Source: Chromera velia
Taxonomy: Eukaryota > Sar > Chromeraceae
Direction: 5' to 3'
Assembly: GCA_018398765.1 (NCBI GenBank)
Contig: JAHBMJ010000784.1
Location: 1 to 42,174, forward strand
Length of the DNA stretch: 42,174 bases
Shown here: positions 20,151 through 30,574 of the stretch, piece by piece
Layout of the letters: each line of letters starts with the position of its first letter
Numbering within the stretch: the stretch's first letter is position 1
Translations under genes and position numbers: made by a program
Notes under the pieces: generated by a model
The model's database searches: none
What the model was told of the DNA's origin: nothing
Seen by the model: only the letters and a program-made list of their open reading frames with translations

Positions 20151-21300
20151 ACTGTTTTAAAAAAAATTTAAGCCCACCAGTTATTAAAATCTGATGATCA
20201 AGGTTTTAAAGTTTTTTTATGTATGCCGCATCCCCATACATGAGAGGCGGATCTAGCCTATAGCTAGGCTTGTAGTTTATTGGAAGGTTCCGCTTTAAAT
20301 TTTAAAATCTTGTTGGTCTCGATAAACTCTTATAGCCAGTTTAGATCAGAGTCTCGATTCAGAGATGATGATGATGATGTGATAATGTATAGACTTTAAG
20401 TTAAAGCCGGCAAGCCGTATAGGCTCTGGCCATGCAACCTAAAATTTTTATTCATAGAATCAATCCTTCGATCTAAGCCCCACTAGGGCATTTGCCTACA
20501 AGCATTTGCAAAAATGAGGTCACATGAGAGAGGGAGCTAGCAGCGAGAGCAGTAACCCGGACAGAAGGAAGAGATGAAAGACGTATAGGCCAGACGCTAG
20601 GAACAAACCTTAAGTCAATGTCATATAATGGATCAAAGCCGAATTAAGAAGATGAAGAAGAGGCGGAGGCAAGCAGACCAAACATTGCAAACAGATCATC
20701 TTTCAGGCATGCTCAGCCTGGCAGTAGGATCTGGGCGAGGTGGTCACTAAGGTGGTTAGAACCCCGCCTCCCACAGTTTTTTCCTAGTTTTTCCCTCGAT
20801 CTTTTTCAGATCGCAAATCGACTCGCATCACTCGTGCTGCCTATTCAAGTTCGCAGCAGCAAGTAATTCTACCAGTGTCATAAGTTAGTGTCACAACACT
20901 GTGACAGCAGCCTAATACTGGAAGCTTTAGCACTTTAAGCCTAACTTAGTGACGGTACAACTAAGTAACTATAAATTGATATAGGGCCGGCCGCCGGCTA
21001 GGCCGCCGGCTAGTAACCAAACTGAAAGAATAATTTTTCACACCTCACTAACCTCACTCTAATCTTAATAAATTAACCAAAATTTTTATTGAGACGTACC
21101 TTCCTAACACGATGCTTAACATTGATTATAGGTCAAATTAAAAGGATCGGAGAGTCCATGAGGCGACTGATGGCCAAAGCTATCATGCATGAGACTAAAG
21201 TGATGATTGAAGGTTTTTTCATGCATGCCGCATCGCTTTGTTTTAACTTTGCTATTATTTTTCTAAATTTTTATGTCATTCATGATCAGTTTAATCCTCT
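20151..21300. other. Non-coding region, repeat-derived
   Basis: I see no credible gene. It contains a (GAT)n run near 20364-20378, one copy of a diverged direct repeat (20514-20619), and a GCCGGCTAGGCCGCCGGCTAG duplication near 20992-21013. A small ORF at 21089-21346 has no recognisable features. Confidence 0.5.
20514..20619 (+). repeat. Direct repeat, copy 1 (about 106 bp)
   Basis: This segment begins ATGAGGTC and ends AAGTCAATG. It matches 22009-22111 in the same orientation over essentially its whole length (shared words GAGCTAGCAGCGAGAGCAG and TATAGGCCAGACGCTAGGAA). Most differences are transitions. Confidence 0.9.
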
Positions 21301-21319
21301 CCTGCAAGGACCTGAAAAT

Positions 21320-21710
21320 TTAAATAGGAATTTAGAGGAACTTTAATAATAGACAGGAATTTAGAGGGATCTAGAGGAATTTAACTAGAAATTTAAAGAA
21401 ATTTAAAAACATGAATTAAATTAGAGGAATTTAACAATTTTTAGAAGTCGACTTCTCGTAAACTATGATGAGTTAGAACTTGATATTAACGGTGCCTATA
21501 TAGACTTATATTAAAACTATAAGCACCGTTAACATTAAGTTTTAAGTACTGTTCAAATTTTAACTTAACATAGTTCACAAGGAATTGACCTCCAAAGTTT
21601 CGGAATTTAGACATCTACATTCCTTTAGAATCAAGTTTAGATTCCTGTCTAAATTTCTCTAAATTCCTGCCTAAATTCTTCTAAATTCCTGTCTAAATTC
21701 CTATGTCTTT
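21320..21710. repeat. Foldback (large imperfect inverted repeat), about 390 bp
   Basis: The left arm carries repeated GGAATTTAGAGG and GACAGGAATTTAG words. The right arm carries their complements (TCTAAATTCCTG, CTAAATTCCTGTC). At the centre, TTAACGGTGC near 21486-21495 faces GCACCGTTAA near 21523-21532. The whole could fold into one long imperfect hairpin, as MITE-like foldback elements do. I could not identify a target duplication. Confidence 0.7.
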
Positions 21711-22008
21711 GCAAGGCCCCAAAAAAGTTTTTCAGGCTACTTTTTCAGGCTAAGATGTTCTTGAAGAGGGTGGCAAAGCGATTGAGTGAGAAATGGAGGC
21801 AATACGTAAGCAAGACGTACGGCCAAATCCGAGCCCAACTGCAGATTGCCCACCTGAAAGCGGCAAGCGCATGCATTCGGGGGACCAAAGGAGTGCAGGA
21901 GGAGGGCTGGGAGGAAGGAGGAGTAGGCAGTGCACTAGTTATGACTGAGGGGTAGGAAGTACTTAGCAAATGCCGAAGAAGGCATTCGGATGGAGGAGCG
22001 TCAAGTAT

Positions 22009-22111
22009 GAGGTCGCATGAGAGAGAGAGCTAGCAGCGAGAGCAGTAACCAGGACAGAAAGAAGAGACGAAAGACATATAGGCCAGACGCTAGGAACAAA
22101 CTTTAAGTCAA
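22009..22111 (+). repeat. Direct repeat, copy 2 (about 103 bp)
   Basis: Second copy of the unit at 20514-20619, about 1.5 kb downstream. The two copies flank the foldback region at a distance and could be remnants of an interspersed family or of a composite element. Confidence 0.9.
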
Positions 22112-22237
22112 TGCTCCGTACTCTTTCAGGCCGGGTTGCTATGCGTTATCAAAGCGTGACTAGAAAGAAAATGAAAATTAAATAAATTGACTTAATCGAA
22201 AATAGTGCTAAGCAAAAGAGAATGGTGTGTGTCGCTT

Positions 22238-22315
22238 ACGTTCATGACTTAGTGGTTAACATATAACATTAACAAACAGAAGATGATAGGTTCAATCCTC
22301 GCTACCTGCCTTTTT
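22238..22315 (+). ncRNA. tRNA-like element (probable SINE head or tRNA pseudogene)
   Basis: An A-box-like TGACTTAGTGGTTAA (22245-22259), a good B-box GGTTCAATCC (22289-22298) and a T5 Pol III terminator (22311-22315) occur in order with tRNA-like spacing. The T-stem and acceptor stem do not pair well, so this is not a functional tRNA. A tRNA-derived SINE is the simplest reading. Confidence 0.5.
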
Positions 22316-23000
22316 AAGGATCAACAAGAAAAGAGACGGGACGTTAATGTCCTGTACTATACAGATTTTGGCCTGTCGCATTTCGATCGAAATCACATGA
22401 AAGACTTCTGAAAAACTTTCTAGAAGACTACTATAAAATCAGATCGATCGCCGAATCATAAGAAAGCTCCATGCTCCTGACATTGATCGAGTCTGTCACT
22501 AGGGATCGACCTGGACCACTCTAGCGACATCAAGCCCTGAAAACCTTTGAACCTCTGCAAGCACTCACCAGCGCCAACCCCTCTAAGTAGACCTTAATAC
22601 GTGGTGACGCCTAGCTCAAGATCAACAAAATCAAAGATCTGAGCGAACGGAGACCAACCTTCTCTGCTGAACAACAACTATTCTGTAAGCAACACAGACC
22701 ACCTTCTTCATCCAGAGAAGGTTCACCTAAAGGAAACCAGAACGCTGTGATCCTCTACACGTATACTACAGAAGCCCACACCTGTGAGCCATCAACTCAA
22801 ACCTCAACTTATACGCCCTTAACTTGGCCGTCCCTTTGGTATCCTGTACCTGCAAGGAGAAGAAGCAGGACCACATCGCAAAGCGCTGCTAAAATTTCTG
22901 ACAGGACCCCACTTTCTGTCCTCTGCCATAAATCGATATCAGACAGGACCACACCGTGAAACGCTGCTGAAATTTCTGACTGTACCGCCTTTTCCTACCC
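22316..23000. other. Non-coding leader region before the 79-bp repeats
   Basis: No gene is supported. Two imperfect copies of a block with AGGACCACA, GCTGCT and AAATTTCTGAC occur at about 22867-22905 and 22943-22982. They lead directly into the tandem array and may belong to the 5' end of the Ty3-type element. Confidence 0.45.
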
Positions 23001-23480
23001 TTTTTGCGAATTTCACACATTCTACCTGACAGTGAATTTGACTTCTCTTCGTTTCTCTATGAATGGCGAAGCCCTGTTCTTTTTGCGAATTTTACGCATT
23101 CTACCTGACAGTGAATTTGACTTCTCCTCGTTTCTCTGTGAACAGCGAAGCCCTGCCCTTTTTGTGAATTTCACGCATTCAACCTGACAGTGAATTTGAC
23201 TTCTCTTCATTTCTTTGTGAACGGCGAAGCCCTACCCTTTTTGTGAATTTTACGTATTCTACCTGACAGTGAATTTGACTTCTCCTCGTTTCTTTGTGAA
23301 CGGCGAAGCCCTGCCCTTTTTGCGAATTTCACGCATTCTACCTAACACTGTCAGTGAATTTGACCTCTCTTCGTTTCTCTGTGAACGGCAAAGCCCTGCC
23401 CTTTTTATGAATTTCACGCATTCTATCTGACGGTAAATTTGACTTATCTTTATCCTTCTGCAAAAGGCAAAACATATTAC
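23001..23480 (+). repeat. Tandem array of six 79-bp units
   Basis: Units start at 23001, 23080, 23159, 23238, 23317 and 23402. The spacing is exactly 79 bp except for the fifth unit, which carries a 6-bp insertion. Each unit has the order TTTTTGCGAATTT, ACCTGACAGTGAATTTGAC, TTCGTTTCT, GGCGAAGCCCTGCC. The array precedes the retroelement leader and Gag and is probably part of its LTR or 5' untranslated region. Confidence 0.92.
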
Positions 23481-24019
23481 AAACTAGCATTACGAAGCGT
23501 TCGTGCGTTTTGTGACTTGGACTTTCCTGCTAAGCAAAAAAAAAAATTGACTACTTCCATCCCTGTGTGACTTACTTTTTTCGCTTGCCATCTTTGTGTA
23601 TACGAGCAGTCTACCTACATATACGAGACAAATACAAGTAACTCTTTTTTCATTCAAATTTGGATTGCTTCTCTTTCTTTCCTTTTGCGAAGGAGATCTT
23701 TCTGCAAATCAGGCCATCTTTCCCCTCAATAAGTTCGGAATTTCACTCTGCTGCACAAATCTTTCCTTCACAGCTAAACAAACCCTTTTATCTTTCTTCA
23801 AATTCGGATTCTCCCTTCTCTTTTCGCTCTTCAACGGAACTCTACCTCTCTCACTTCATCAAGTCATTTTTTCTCTCTGTAAGTTCATAATTTTCAACTT
23901 CTTTTACTTATATCACAAGATTTTGACAGAAATCAGCAGCAAAACAGAAAACTCTATCTAACCAAAATACAAAAATAATCCCCCAAACTCATCCGACATG
24001 AAAAAGAACGACTAACTAG
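23481..24019. other. Pyrimidine-rich non-coding region before the leader ORF
   Basis: No gene is supported. The plus strand is T/C-rich to about 23950 and then becomes A-rich, which marks the start of the retroelement's coding strand. I could not locate a convincing primer-binding site. Confidence 0.4.
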
Positions 24020-24352
24020 GCAAACCCCGAAGAAATCACAGCCAGAACGAGAAAGATCCTTCGAGCAATTTTGCCTGGAGAACTTCCAGAATTGCACACA
24101 ACAGAAAGGGAAGAACGAGCGAGACTCATCGTAAACAAAATTTTGCAGAGGAACACAGAATTCATTGAGGACCAGCAAAATTTGAGAATCTTCCTTTTGA
24201 ATCAGTATTCATATACAGTTGTCGCTCATAATCGCCAGTCAGACAAAGTCATCAAAGCACTGAATCTTGACGTTATACGTCAGCTGAGATTTATCGACAG
24301 TAACCGCCAACTTCTTCCTATATACATTCTTTCCCCTGCTCGCTATATTTAG
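24020..24352 (+). CDS. Small ORF upstream of Gag, no ATG at its 5' end
   Basis: I do not recognise this frame. It is open for about 110 codons between TAG at 24017 and TAG at 24350, and reads like real protein: a charged helical part (EEITARTRKILRAILPGELPEL, ERARLIVNKILQRNTEFIEDQQ) and a tail (LPIYILSPARYI). There is no in-frame ATG near its start, so either the start codon has mutated or it was once joined to something upstream. It has the same A-rich coding-strand composition as the adjoining Gag and lies about 50 nt before it. A leader peptide or an N-terminal part of Gag in the parental element are both possible. Confidence 0.4.
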   Translation, partial: ANPEEITARTRKILRAILPGELPELHTTEREERARLIVNKILQRNTEFIEDQQNLRIFLLNQYSYTVVAHNRQSDKVIKALNLDVIRQLRFIDSNRQLLPIYILSPARYI

Positions 24353-24402
24353 GTAGACTGAAGGCTTTTCTGTCGAAAAAAAAAAGGGAAAGAGAACCAA
24401 AT

Positions 24403-26301
24403 ATGGCTCCAAAGCCTCAGGCCAAGAAAAAACTGACAGCCCAACAAAAAGCACTAGAAAAGAACAAGAAGAAAAACAACGCTGACGAATTCTTTGAAAT
24501 AGACGAGTCTCTTCAGCATGTGGAAAAATCTAAAAAAGTAATTAAGGAGCCATCAAAAAAGAAGGAAAAGGGCAAATCCTTTAATAACAAAAATTGGAAC
24601 AACAAAAAAAAGGAAACAGAAAAGGAGGTGGAGAGCCAAGACGAAAAAATAGAAGAAAACGAGACACAAGAGAATGAGAAAGGAAAGGAAAATAATGAAG
24701 AGAAAAGAAATGGAGAAGAGAACAAAGAAGACCCCGACGAGGAAATGATAAATCAACTAACTGATAAAGCACAGAAGAAGACGTCAGCCGGCCCTACGCA
24801 AGTACAGAAATGGGATCCGTCTGTCCTGAAGGAATTAGCAAAACAGGGAGTGACATTCAAACCTATAAAAGAAAGAGAATTTAAGTTGGTGCTTAACGTA
24901 GACAAACTGCCCATAAAGGAAACGAAAGCAGACAGCGTAGCTTCGGTACCCTCACAGCTTTCCTTTTCCACCCAAAGAGCTAATCTGCCTCCTCTGCTAC
25001 TGACCCTTCCACTGCTGCCAACCTTAAACCACTTCTACAACCCCCTAATCAAAGCAGACATCAATGCATATTCAGGAGAAAGAAAAGACGCACAAAACTT
25101 CTGGAGAGCTTTTAAGATGGATGCCACTGCCTTCCAATGGAACATCACCCAAGTCCTGTTCTATTTCCGAAAGTCGCTGAAGGGAAATGCATTCGATTGG
25201 TTCACAAACATATCCGAAGAAAAAATGATTAAAATTCAAACCATTACTGACCTGAAAGACACATTCTTCTCGAAGTTTAGACTCAAAGAACCGCACATAG
25301 AGAGAACAGAGGCCAGCTTAGACAACCTGCAGCAAAGAGAAGACTAAACAATCCAAGAATACACAGACAGGTACACTTCCCTTTGTTGACAAGCAAATTC
25401 GTCGATCAAGGATAAAAGACTGATGAAAAAATTCTGGAGAGGACTGTCCGACAAGATCACAAAGTCAATCCTCACACAAGAGCAATACACATCATTTGAC
25501 GAATTAGTGGGGGCAGCAGAGCTGATTGCATAGAACAGTGGAACGACTGAGAAAGCCGAAAAAGTAAGGAAGATCACGACAATCGAGAGAAGAGATGAAG
25601 AAATGATGGATTCCAGAAGAAACAGAATCACCGACCGTCAAGAAGAAGGGCTCGCTCCTCTTTTTGAAGGACAGACATCCGCCTTGATCAACGCGGTTCT
25701 GCAGCAAACAGCGGCGCAAACAGCAGCGCAAACAGTGGTAGATGTAGTAGCGGCAGTGTCCACTCAAGCCACATGTACCCGGTGTAGAGGTGCAGCCCCT
25801 CACACAGGTGACTGCTGCACTCTTCCTGTAGATCACGAATGTAGATATTGCGGCAGAAAGGGTCACGCAAAACCTATATGTAGGACACTGTAGCAAGACC
25901 GGAGAGAGAATCGAATTATAGGCTCAGCACGCCAGGGTTTTGGTTTTGGAGGAAACAGGACGCTTCCTTTAGCGCAAACTGCAGTGTTTCAAAGACCACC
26001 TGCTGTCTTCCAAAGACCGTCCCCTTTCCTTGCAGTGCTTCAGAGACCGCCTCTTTTCCCCCAACAACAGAGAACGGAATGGCAGGAACTTTTGACACAA
26101 AATTAAACAGCCAGACCACTTGGATAAAGAAGCCCACAAGGTTTTCCTTCACAGCAGCACCGACCTGGGCAGTAATTCCAGAGACCACCCTTCACACAGC
26201 CAAACAGACCCATAGGCTCAAGAAATCCTCTGATGCATGCAAGACAGCAGCAGAGGGGGTTTCCGAATCGACAAAACGGTCAAAAAAGTCAAAAACACTG
26301 A
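24403..26301 (+). pseudogene. Gag polyprotein of a Ty3/Gypsy-type element, with multiple in-frame stops
   Basis: Starting at ATG 24403 the frame has a very basic/acidic low-complexity N-terminus (Lys/Glu-rich to about residue 125). A capsid-like domain follows (AYSGERKDAQNFWRAFKMDA, LKGNAFDWFTNI, TITDLKDTFFSKFRL, EYTDRYTSL). Then come an Ala/Gln/Thr helix, a second Cys pair and one CCHC zinc knuckle, CRYCGRKGHAKPIC (25840-25881). The frame then continues through a Gln/Pro/Arg tail with repeated FQRP motifs. Stops interrupt it at 25345 TAA, 25387 TGA, 25531 TAG, 25891 TAG, 26104 TAA, 26125 TAA and 26173 TAA. Each is one C-to-T change from CAA, CAG or CGA, and the 26173 stop lies in a Q-FQRP context. 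Pol follows in the +1 frame, overlapping the end. Gag would assemble the particle and package RNA; this copy cannot. Confidence 0.88.
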
Positions 26302-27570
26302 AGGGTCTGCAGGCTTACAGGGGCGACTACGGACCGACACGGACATGGCCCCATCGTTATCCATAGATAGGAAGACTGATTATGCAAGGACTGGCAACAA
26401 AAGAGGAAGAAAAAAAGAAAAAGAGGAAAAAGAGAAAGAAAAAGCACTTGAGTTTGTGATTGAACAGGAAAAAGAAGAAAAGGAGAAGAAAAAACAGAAG
26501 AATACATGTAAGAAACACACACGGAAATCAGTCGCTCACATCCACTTAAATTTGCAGAGAGTCGGACTTTTCGTTTCCCTTGATCACAGTTATTATATGG
26601 TCGTGCCTGCAATGATTAACTCTGGAGCCGATGTATCGATGATCAGTACGCAAGTCTGGCAACAGCTGAAAACAGCAAACCCTTCCTTGAGAGCCTTTCC
26701 TTCCCCTCTCTTAATCGAAGGTGAGGGAGAAAAGAAACTAGAGAATGAAGGAGTAGTTTCGCTTTGTTTTAACTTACAAGGAATCAGAAAGCTTCAATTT
26801 TACATTTCTTTCTCTATCAAGCATGCCGCAATATTTGGGAAAACATTTCTTGACTTACACGCGCATGGAATGTTCTTTCGACTAGACAGACTTCTTATGC
26901 GTCTTCTACACAGCAACAAGTCCTCTCGTGTTCCTCTTTTGCCAATGAGTGAGATAGAAAAGAAGAAGATGTTGCTACCTGTGCTTATTAATACAGTGAA
27001 AAGAGAAACTCTCAAAGAGAGTATAGTGACGCACCTTGAAATTCCACTGCCGAAAGGATCCTTGATCCCAAACAGGGCACCGGTTACTGTAAACCCAATC
27101 TGCAGAAACAAGCCTCATGAGATCATTTTTGCCAACACCACAAGCACAGTAGAAAACAGAAAGATCTCACTAATAGCGATCAACACCACTAAACAAGCCT
27201 TTACTCTTCTAATTAACTTGAACGTCGCCTCAGTGATGCTCGAAGAACTAGAGAAAAGAAAAGAACCGCAAGTGCTAAGACAGCCCGCACTTAACCTGTC
27301 TGATCAATCACAATCAGACAGTAAGGGTCAAAATAAAGAGAAAAGAGAAACAGAGGCGAGAAAGGAGATTAAAAAAGCACTCGAAAATGCGTCTCACTTA
27401 TCTCCATCAGAAAAAGAACAACTGAGATCCCTTCTTCTTTGTTTCACGTATCTCGTTCCGCATGAGGATGATCTAGGACTGTGCAAAGGAACGGAGTGCA
27501 AGATTGACACACAGGGAGCAGAACCGATCTATAGTAGATCCCGACCTGTTCTATACACCTTGAAGGGAGT
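26237..27570 (+). pseudogene. Pol 5' part: Lys/Glu-rich linker, aspartic protease, RT N-terminal extension
   Basis: This 453-codon frame is intact internally. After a charged stretch (KEKEEKEKEKALEF) comes a retropepsin: the catalytic triad reads INSGADVSMIS at about 26615-26647, where the family needs Asp. AAC at 26618-26620 in place of GAC is one G-to-A change and should abolish catalysis. The second-half motif AAIFGKTFLDLH follows. The rest runs through TPR-less linker sequence into the region that normally precedes RT (YSRSRPVLYTLKGVL). There the frame breaks: from about 27571 homology continues in another frame (LERLQK). Overlap with Gag in the +1 frame is the Ty3-like arrangement, although here the join is obscured by decay. 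Confidence 0.82.
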
Positions 27571-28294
27571 CTTGAACGCCTGCAAAAATAAGGAGTGATC
27601 AAGCCATGTTTATCGGAATGGGGGCACCTAATTTTGATTGTAAAGAAACCAAAAGGAGACGGCTATCGAGTATACATTGACCTGCATCGTCTGAATTCTG
27701 TGCTGAAAGTCAATTGATATCCAATCCGAAATATGGATGAAATACTGCATGGACTATCAGAGTGGCTTCTTTCAGTTGGCTGTCAGAGAGGCAGATCAGG
27801 AAAAACTTGCTTTCGTGACAGAATTTGGTTAGCACTGCTTCACTCGCCTACTTATGGGAATCAGTATCGGGCCTGGCTGTTTTCAAAAGGCAGTCAACAA
27901 GTTGTTTGCGGGCTTGCCAGATGTATGCGTGTTAAGTTACATCAACGATATCATGCTGGCCTCGGACTCCTTCTCGAAGGCTATGACTGATCTGGAGAAA
28001 GTGCTGGAGAGAATAAAAGAGGCGGAAGGAAAACTTGCCTTCTCGAGGTGCAGATTCATGACCAGAAAGCTTTGCTATCTGGGCCACGACGTTTCTGATG
28101 AGGGTATCAGACCATCTACAGACAGAATAGAGCTCATTCACAAATGTGAGCGACCGAGAACGATCAAGCAAGTAAAGAGCTTTATCGGTATATGTTCCTT
28201 CTATAGACGACATATAGAAGGGTTCTTAAACATCGCAAAACCCCTTCTGACTCTGCTAAAGAAGGACAGCATCTTCACATGGGAATAACCATAA
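27571..28294 (+). pseudogene. Reverse transcriptase domain, frameshifted and missing a catalytic Asp
   Basis: The RT of the Ty3-type element copies element RNA to DNA. Family motifs in order are GVIKPCLSEWGHLILIVKKP and YIDLHRLN (normally DxRxLN, here His for Arg), then YPIRNMDEI, FFQLAVREADQEKLAFVTEF, MGISIGPGCFQKAVN, the active site YIND at 27938-27949 (family YxDD; AAC for GAC) and the tail LCYLGHDVSDEGIRP and SFIGICSFYRRHIEGF. Homology switches frame near 27571 and again at about 27766. Stops lie at 27589, 27715, 27830, 28286 and 28292. Losing the first Asp of YxDD is expected to abolish polymerisation. The decay pattern matches that of the Gag region. Confidence 0.9.
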
Positions 28295-28745
28295 GAGGTA
28301 GCGTGGCAAAAACTAAAGAATGCACTCTCATCACGACCTGTTTTAGCATATCCAGACCTGAATAAGCCCTTCATCTTGAAGACGGACACAAGTGGAGAGG
28401 CAATTTCAGGCATCCTCTGTCAGTTAGACAAAAATCAGAAGGAAAAAGTCATTCAGTATGCCTCTCAGAAATCGATAGAAACAGAACAGAAATGGGGAGC
28501 AACAGAGAAAGAAGGATTTGCGTTCTATTGGATGGTCACAAATCAATTTAAAAAGTACCTGTACGGATGACCGTTCACAGCTTGGACAGATTGCAAAGCG
28601 TTGGAGTACATTAAAAAGCAGAAAAACACCAACGTACGACTCCATCATTGGTCGATCACTCTGTCTATGTATGAGTACGATATAAAACATAAACCTGGAC
28701 GTTCAAACACGGAAGCAGATAGCCTCAGCCGACCTCCTTTCGTGC
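28295..28745 (+). pseudogene. RNase H domain of the Ty3-type Pol
   Basis: This domain removes RNA from the RNA-DNA hybrid during reverse transcription. Visible anchors are PFILKTDTSGEAISGIL with the first catalytic Asp (about 28367-28417), IETEQKWGATEKEGFAFYW with the catalytic Glu, YLYG then FTAWTDCKALEYIK with the second Asp, and the closing HKPGRSNTEADSLSRPP, which is the typical end of Ty3/Gypsy RNase H. One stop, TGA at 28568, falls where the family has Arg (YG-R-xF). The catalytic residues I can see are intact. Confidence 0.87.
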
Positions 28746-30152
28746 ACGAGCAGTTCCCTCCCATAGTTCCAGATGAGGAAACAGACCACTCGCTTGTAGT
28801 TGCTGCAGTAAGGAAAAGGACAAGAGAAGGAGAAGAAGAAAAACAGGAAGGGAAGAGGGAAGGAGAGAAAAAGAAAGAGCAGGCCAAACCAGCCATTGAA
28901 TTATCCGATCCATTTTTACCTGACGAGATAAAGAAGGCACAGCAAGACGACCCAGAAATACGACACATGAGTGAATTTCTAAAAAACGGAGACTTCCAGA
29001 TAAATTTGACTAGTCAAGAGAGAACACGCATTCTTGGCCAATCGCCTTTCTATGTATTGCACGAGGACATGCTTTTCCATTTACTTCCTCCTGCGAATAA
29101 GCATAAAAAAGGAACAAGATTTTGGTTGGTAGTACCAAAAGGAATGAAGGAGAAAGTCCTCACTGAATTTCATGAATGCAAACTCCAAGGGCACCCAGGT
29201 ATTAACCGATGCATTCAAAACGTCTCTCACTATTTTTTCTGGTCATCCATGATCATAGACATCAAAAAGCATATCAAATCATGCCGAAAATGTTAAGAAA
29301 AGAAGAGAAGGAAACAGCAAGAAGGATTAAATTTTATGGTTCAAAATTTTTTGGACGTCAAACCGCTCTCATCGTGGGCAATCGACGTCATGGGGCCATT
29401 CACTCGCAGTAAAGACGGCATGCGATATGCGATCACATAGATGGACCTCACCAGCAGATGGGTTGAGGTGGATGCCGTTCTAGATGCCAAGGCATCGACA
29501 ATTGCCCAAAGTTTAGTCCACACTATTCTCTACAGATACGGGAGGCCAATCAGGCTTCTTTCCGATCAGGGAAGTAACATGCTCACACAAATCACGGAGG
29601 TAGTATGTCATTTAGTCGGGACCGATAAAGTAAAGACAACAAGCTATTACCCTCAGACTAACGGAAGACTTGAGCGCTTCCACAAAGACATGAAGTTTAT
29701 GCTCTCTTGCTATATTGACAAGAACCAAAAGAACTGGACAGACTTCCTTCCTTTTGCTGCCTTCGCTCACAATTCTGCAGTACACACGAGCACAAGAGTT
29801 TCCTCGTTCTTTTGTCTCTTTCAATGACAGCCAAACCACCCCTTACGCTACCTCGTTTCACTAATAGAAGCAGGAGGACCTGTCTTCCCACCCAAGTACG
29901 TTGAACTTCTCGCTGAGCTGCGGAATGAATCGAAAGACAGAAGAGAACTTTTTGAGGCAGCAGCACAGCAGAGAATGCTCAGACTGTTTCGCATCGATCC
30001 AAAGAAAGTACTGGAATATAAAGAAGGCATGTACGTGTGGCTGGAAAAGCCGCCTACTCAAAAAGGAATCAGCAAAGCACTCGCACCATTGTATGAGGGG
30101 CCGTACATGATCACGCAAGTGAGACCGAATCGCACTCTGGTCATCAAAAAGC
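28746..30152 (+). pseudogene. Integrase, HHCC and DDE parts, truncated by an assembly gap
   Basis: The integrase inserts the element DNA. After a charged linker (about 28800-28890) comes the zinc-binding HHCC module: HECKLQGHPG and CRKC (about 29170-29293). The catalytic core has the first Asp in AIDVMGPF (29384-29386), the second in LLSDQGSNM (29564-29566) and the Glu in GRLERFHKDM (29672-29674), so the DDE triad is present. Stops at 29294 TAA, 29438 TAG and 29825 TGA interrupt the frame. Beyond the core is the GPYMITQV segment typical of the integrase C-terminal GPY/F module. The sequence enters a run of Ns at 30153. No chromodomain follows in this frame. Confidence 0.9.
29223..30152 (+). 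repeat. 930-bp exact duplication, copy 1 (left of the gap)
   Basis: This segment ends at the first N. It appears identical to 30575-31504, offset by exactly 1352 bp, including the same in-frame stops. Confidence 0.95.
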
Positions 30153-30574
30153 NNNNNNNNNNNNNNNNNNNNNNNNNNNNNNNNNNNNNNNNNNNNNNNN
30201 NNNNNNNNNNNNNNNNNNNNNNNNNNNNNNNNNNNNNNNNNNNNNNNNNNNNNNNNNNNNNNNNNNNNNNNNNNNNNNNNNNNNNNNNNNNNNNNNNNNN
30301 NNNNNNNNNNNNNNNNNNNNNNNNNNNNNNNNNNNNNNNNNNNNNNNNNNNNNNNNNNNNNNNNNNNNNNNNNNNNNNNNNNNNNNNNNNNNNNNNNNNN
30401 NNNNNNNNNNNNNNNNNNNNNNNNNNNNNNNNNNNNNNNNNNNNNNNNNNNNNNNNNNNNNNNNNNNNNNNNNNNNNNNNNNNNNNNNNNNNNNNNNNNN
30501 NNNNNNNNNNNNNNNNNNNNNNNNNNNNNNNNNNNNNNNNNNNNNNNNNNNNNNNNNNNNNNNNNNNNNNNNNN
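30153..30574. other. Assembly gap, 422 Ns
   Basis: Unknown bases. Both edges of the gap coincide exactly with the ends of the 930-bp duplication, which suggests that two overlapping contig ends were not merged. Confidence 0.99.

Noticed and set aside
23001-23480. Six regular 79-bp units considered as a CRISPR array
   Set aside because: The whole unit repeats without unique spacers, and the context is a eukaryotic retroelement.
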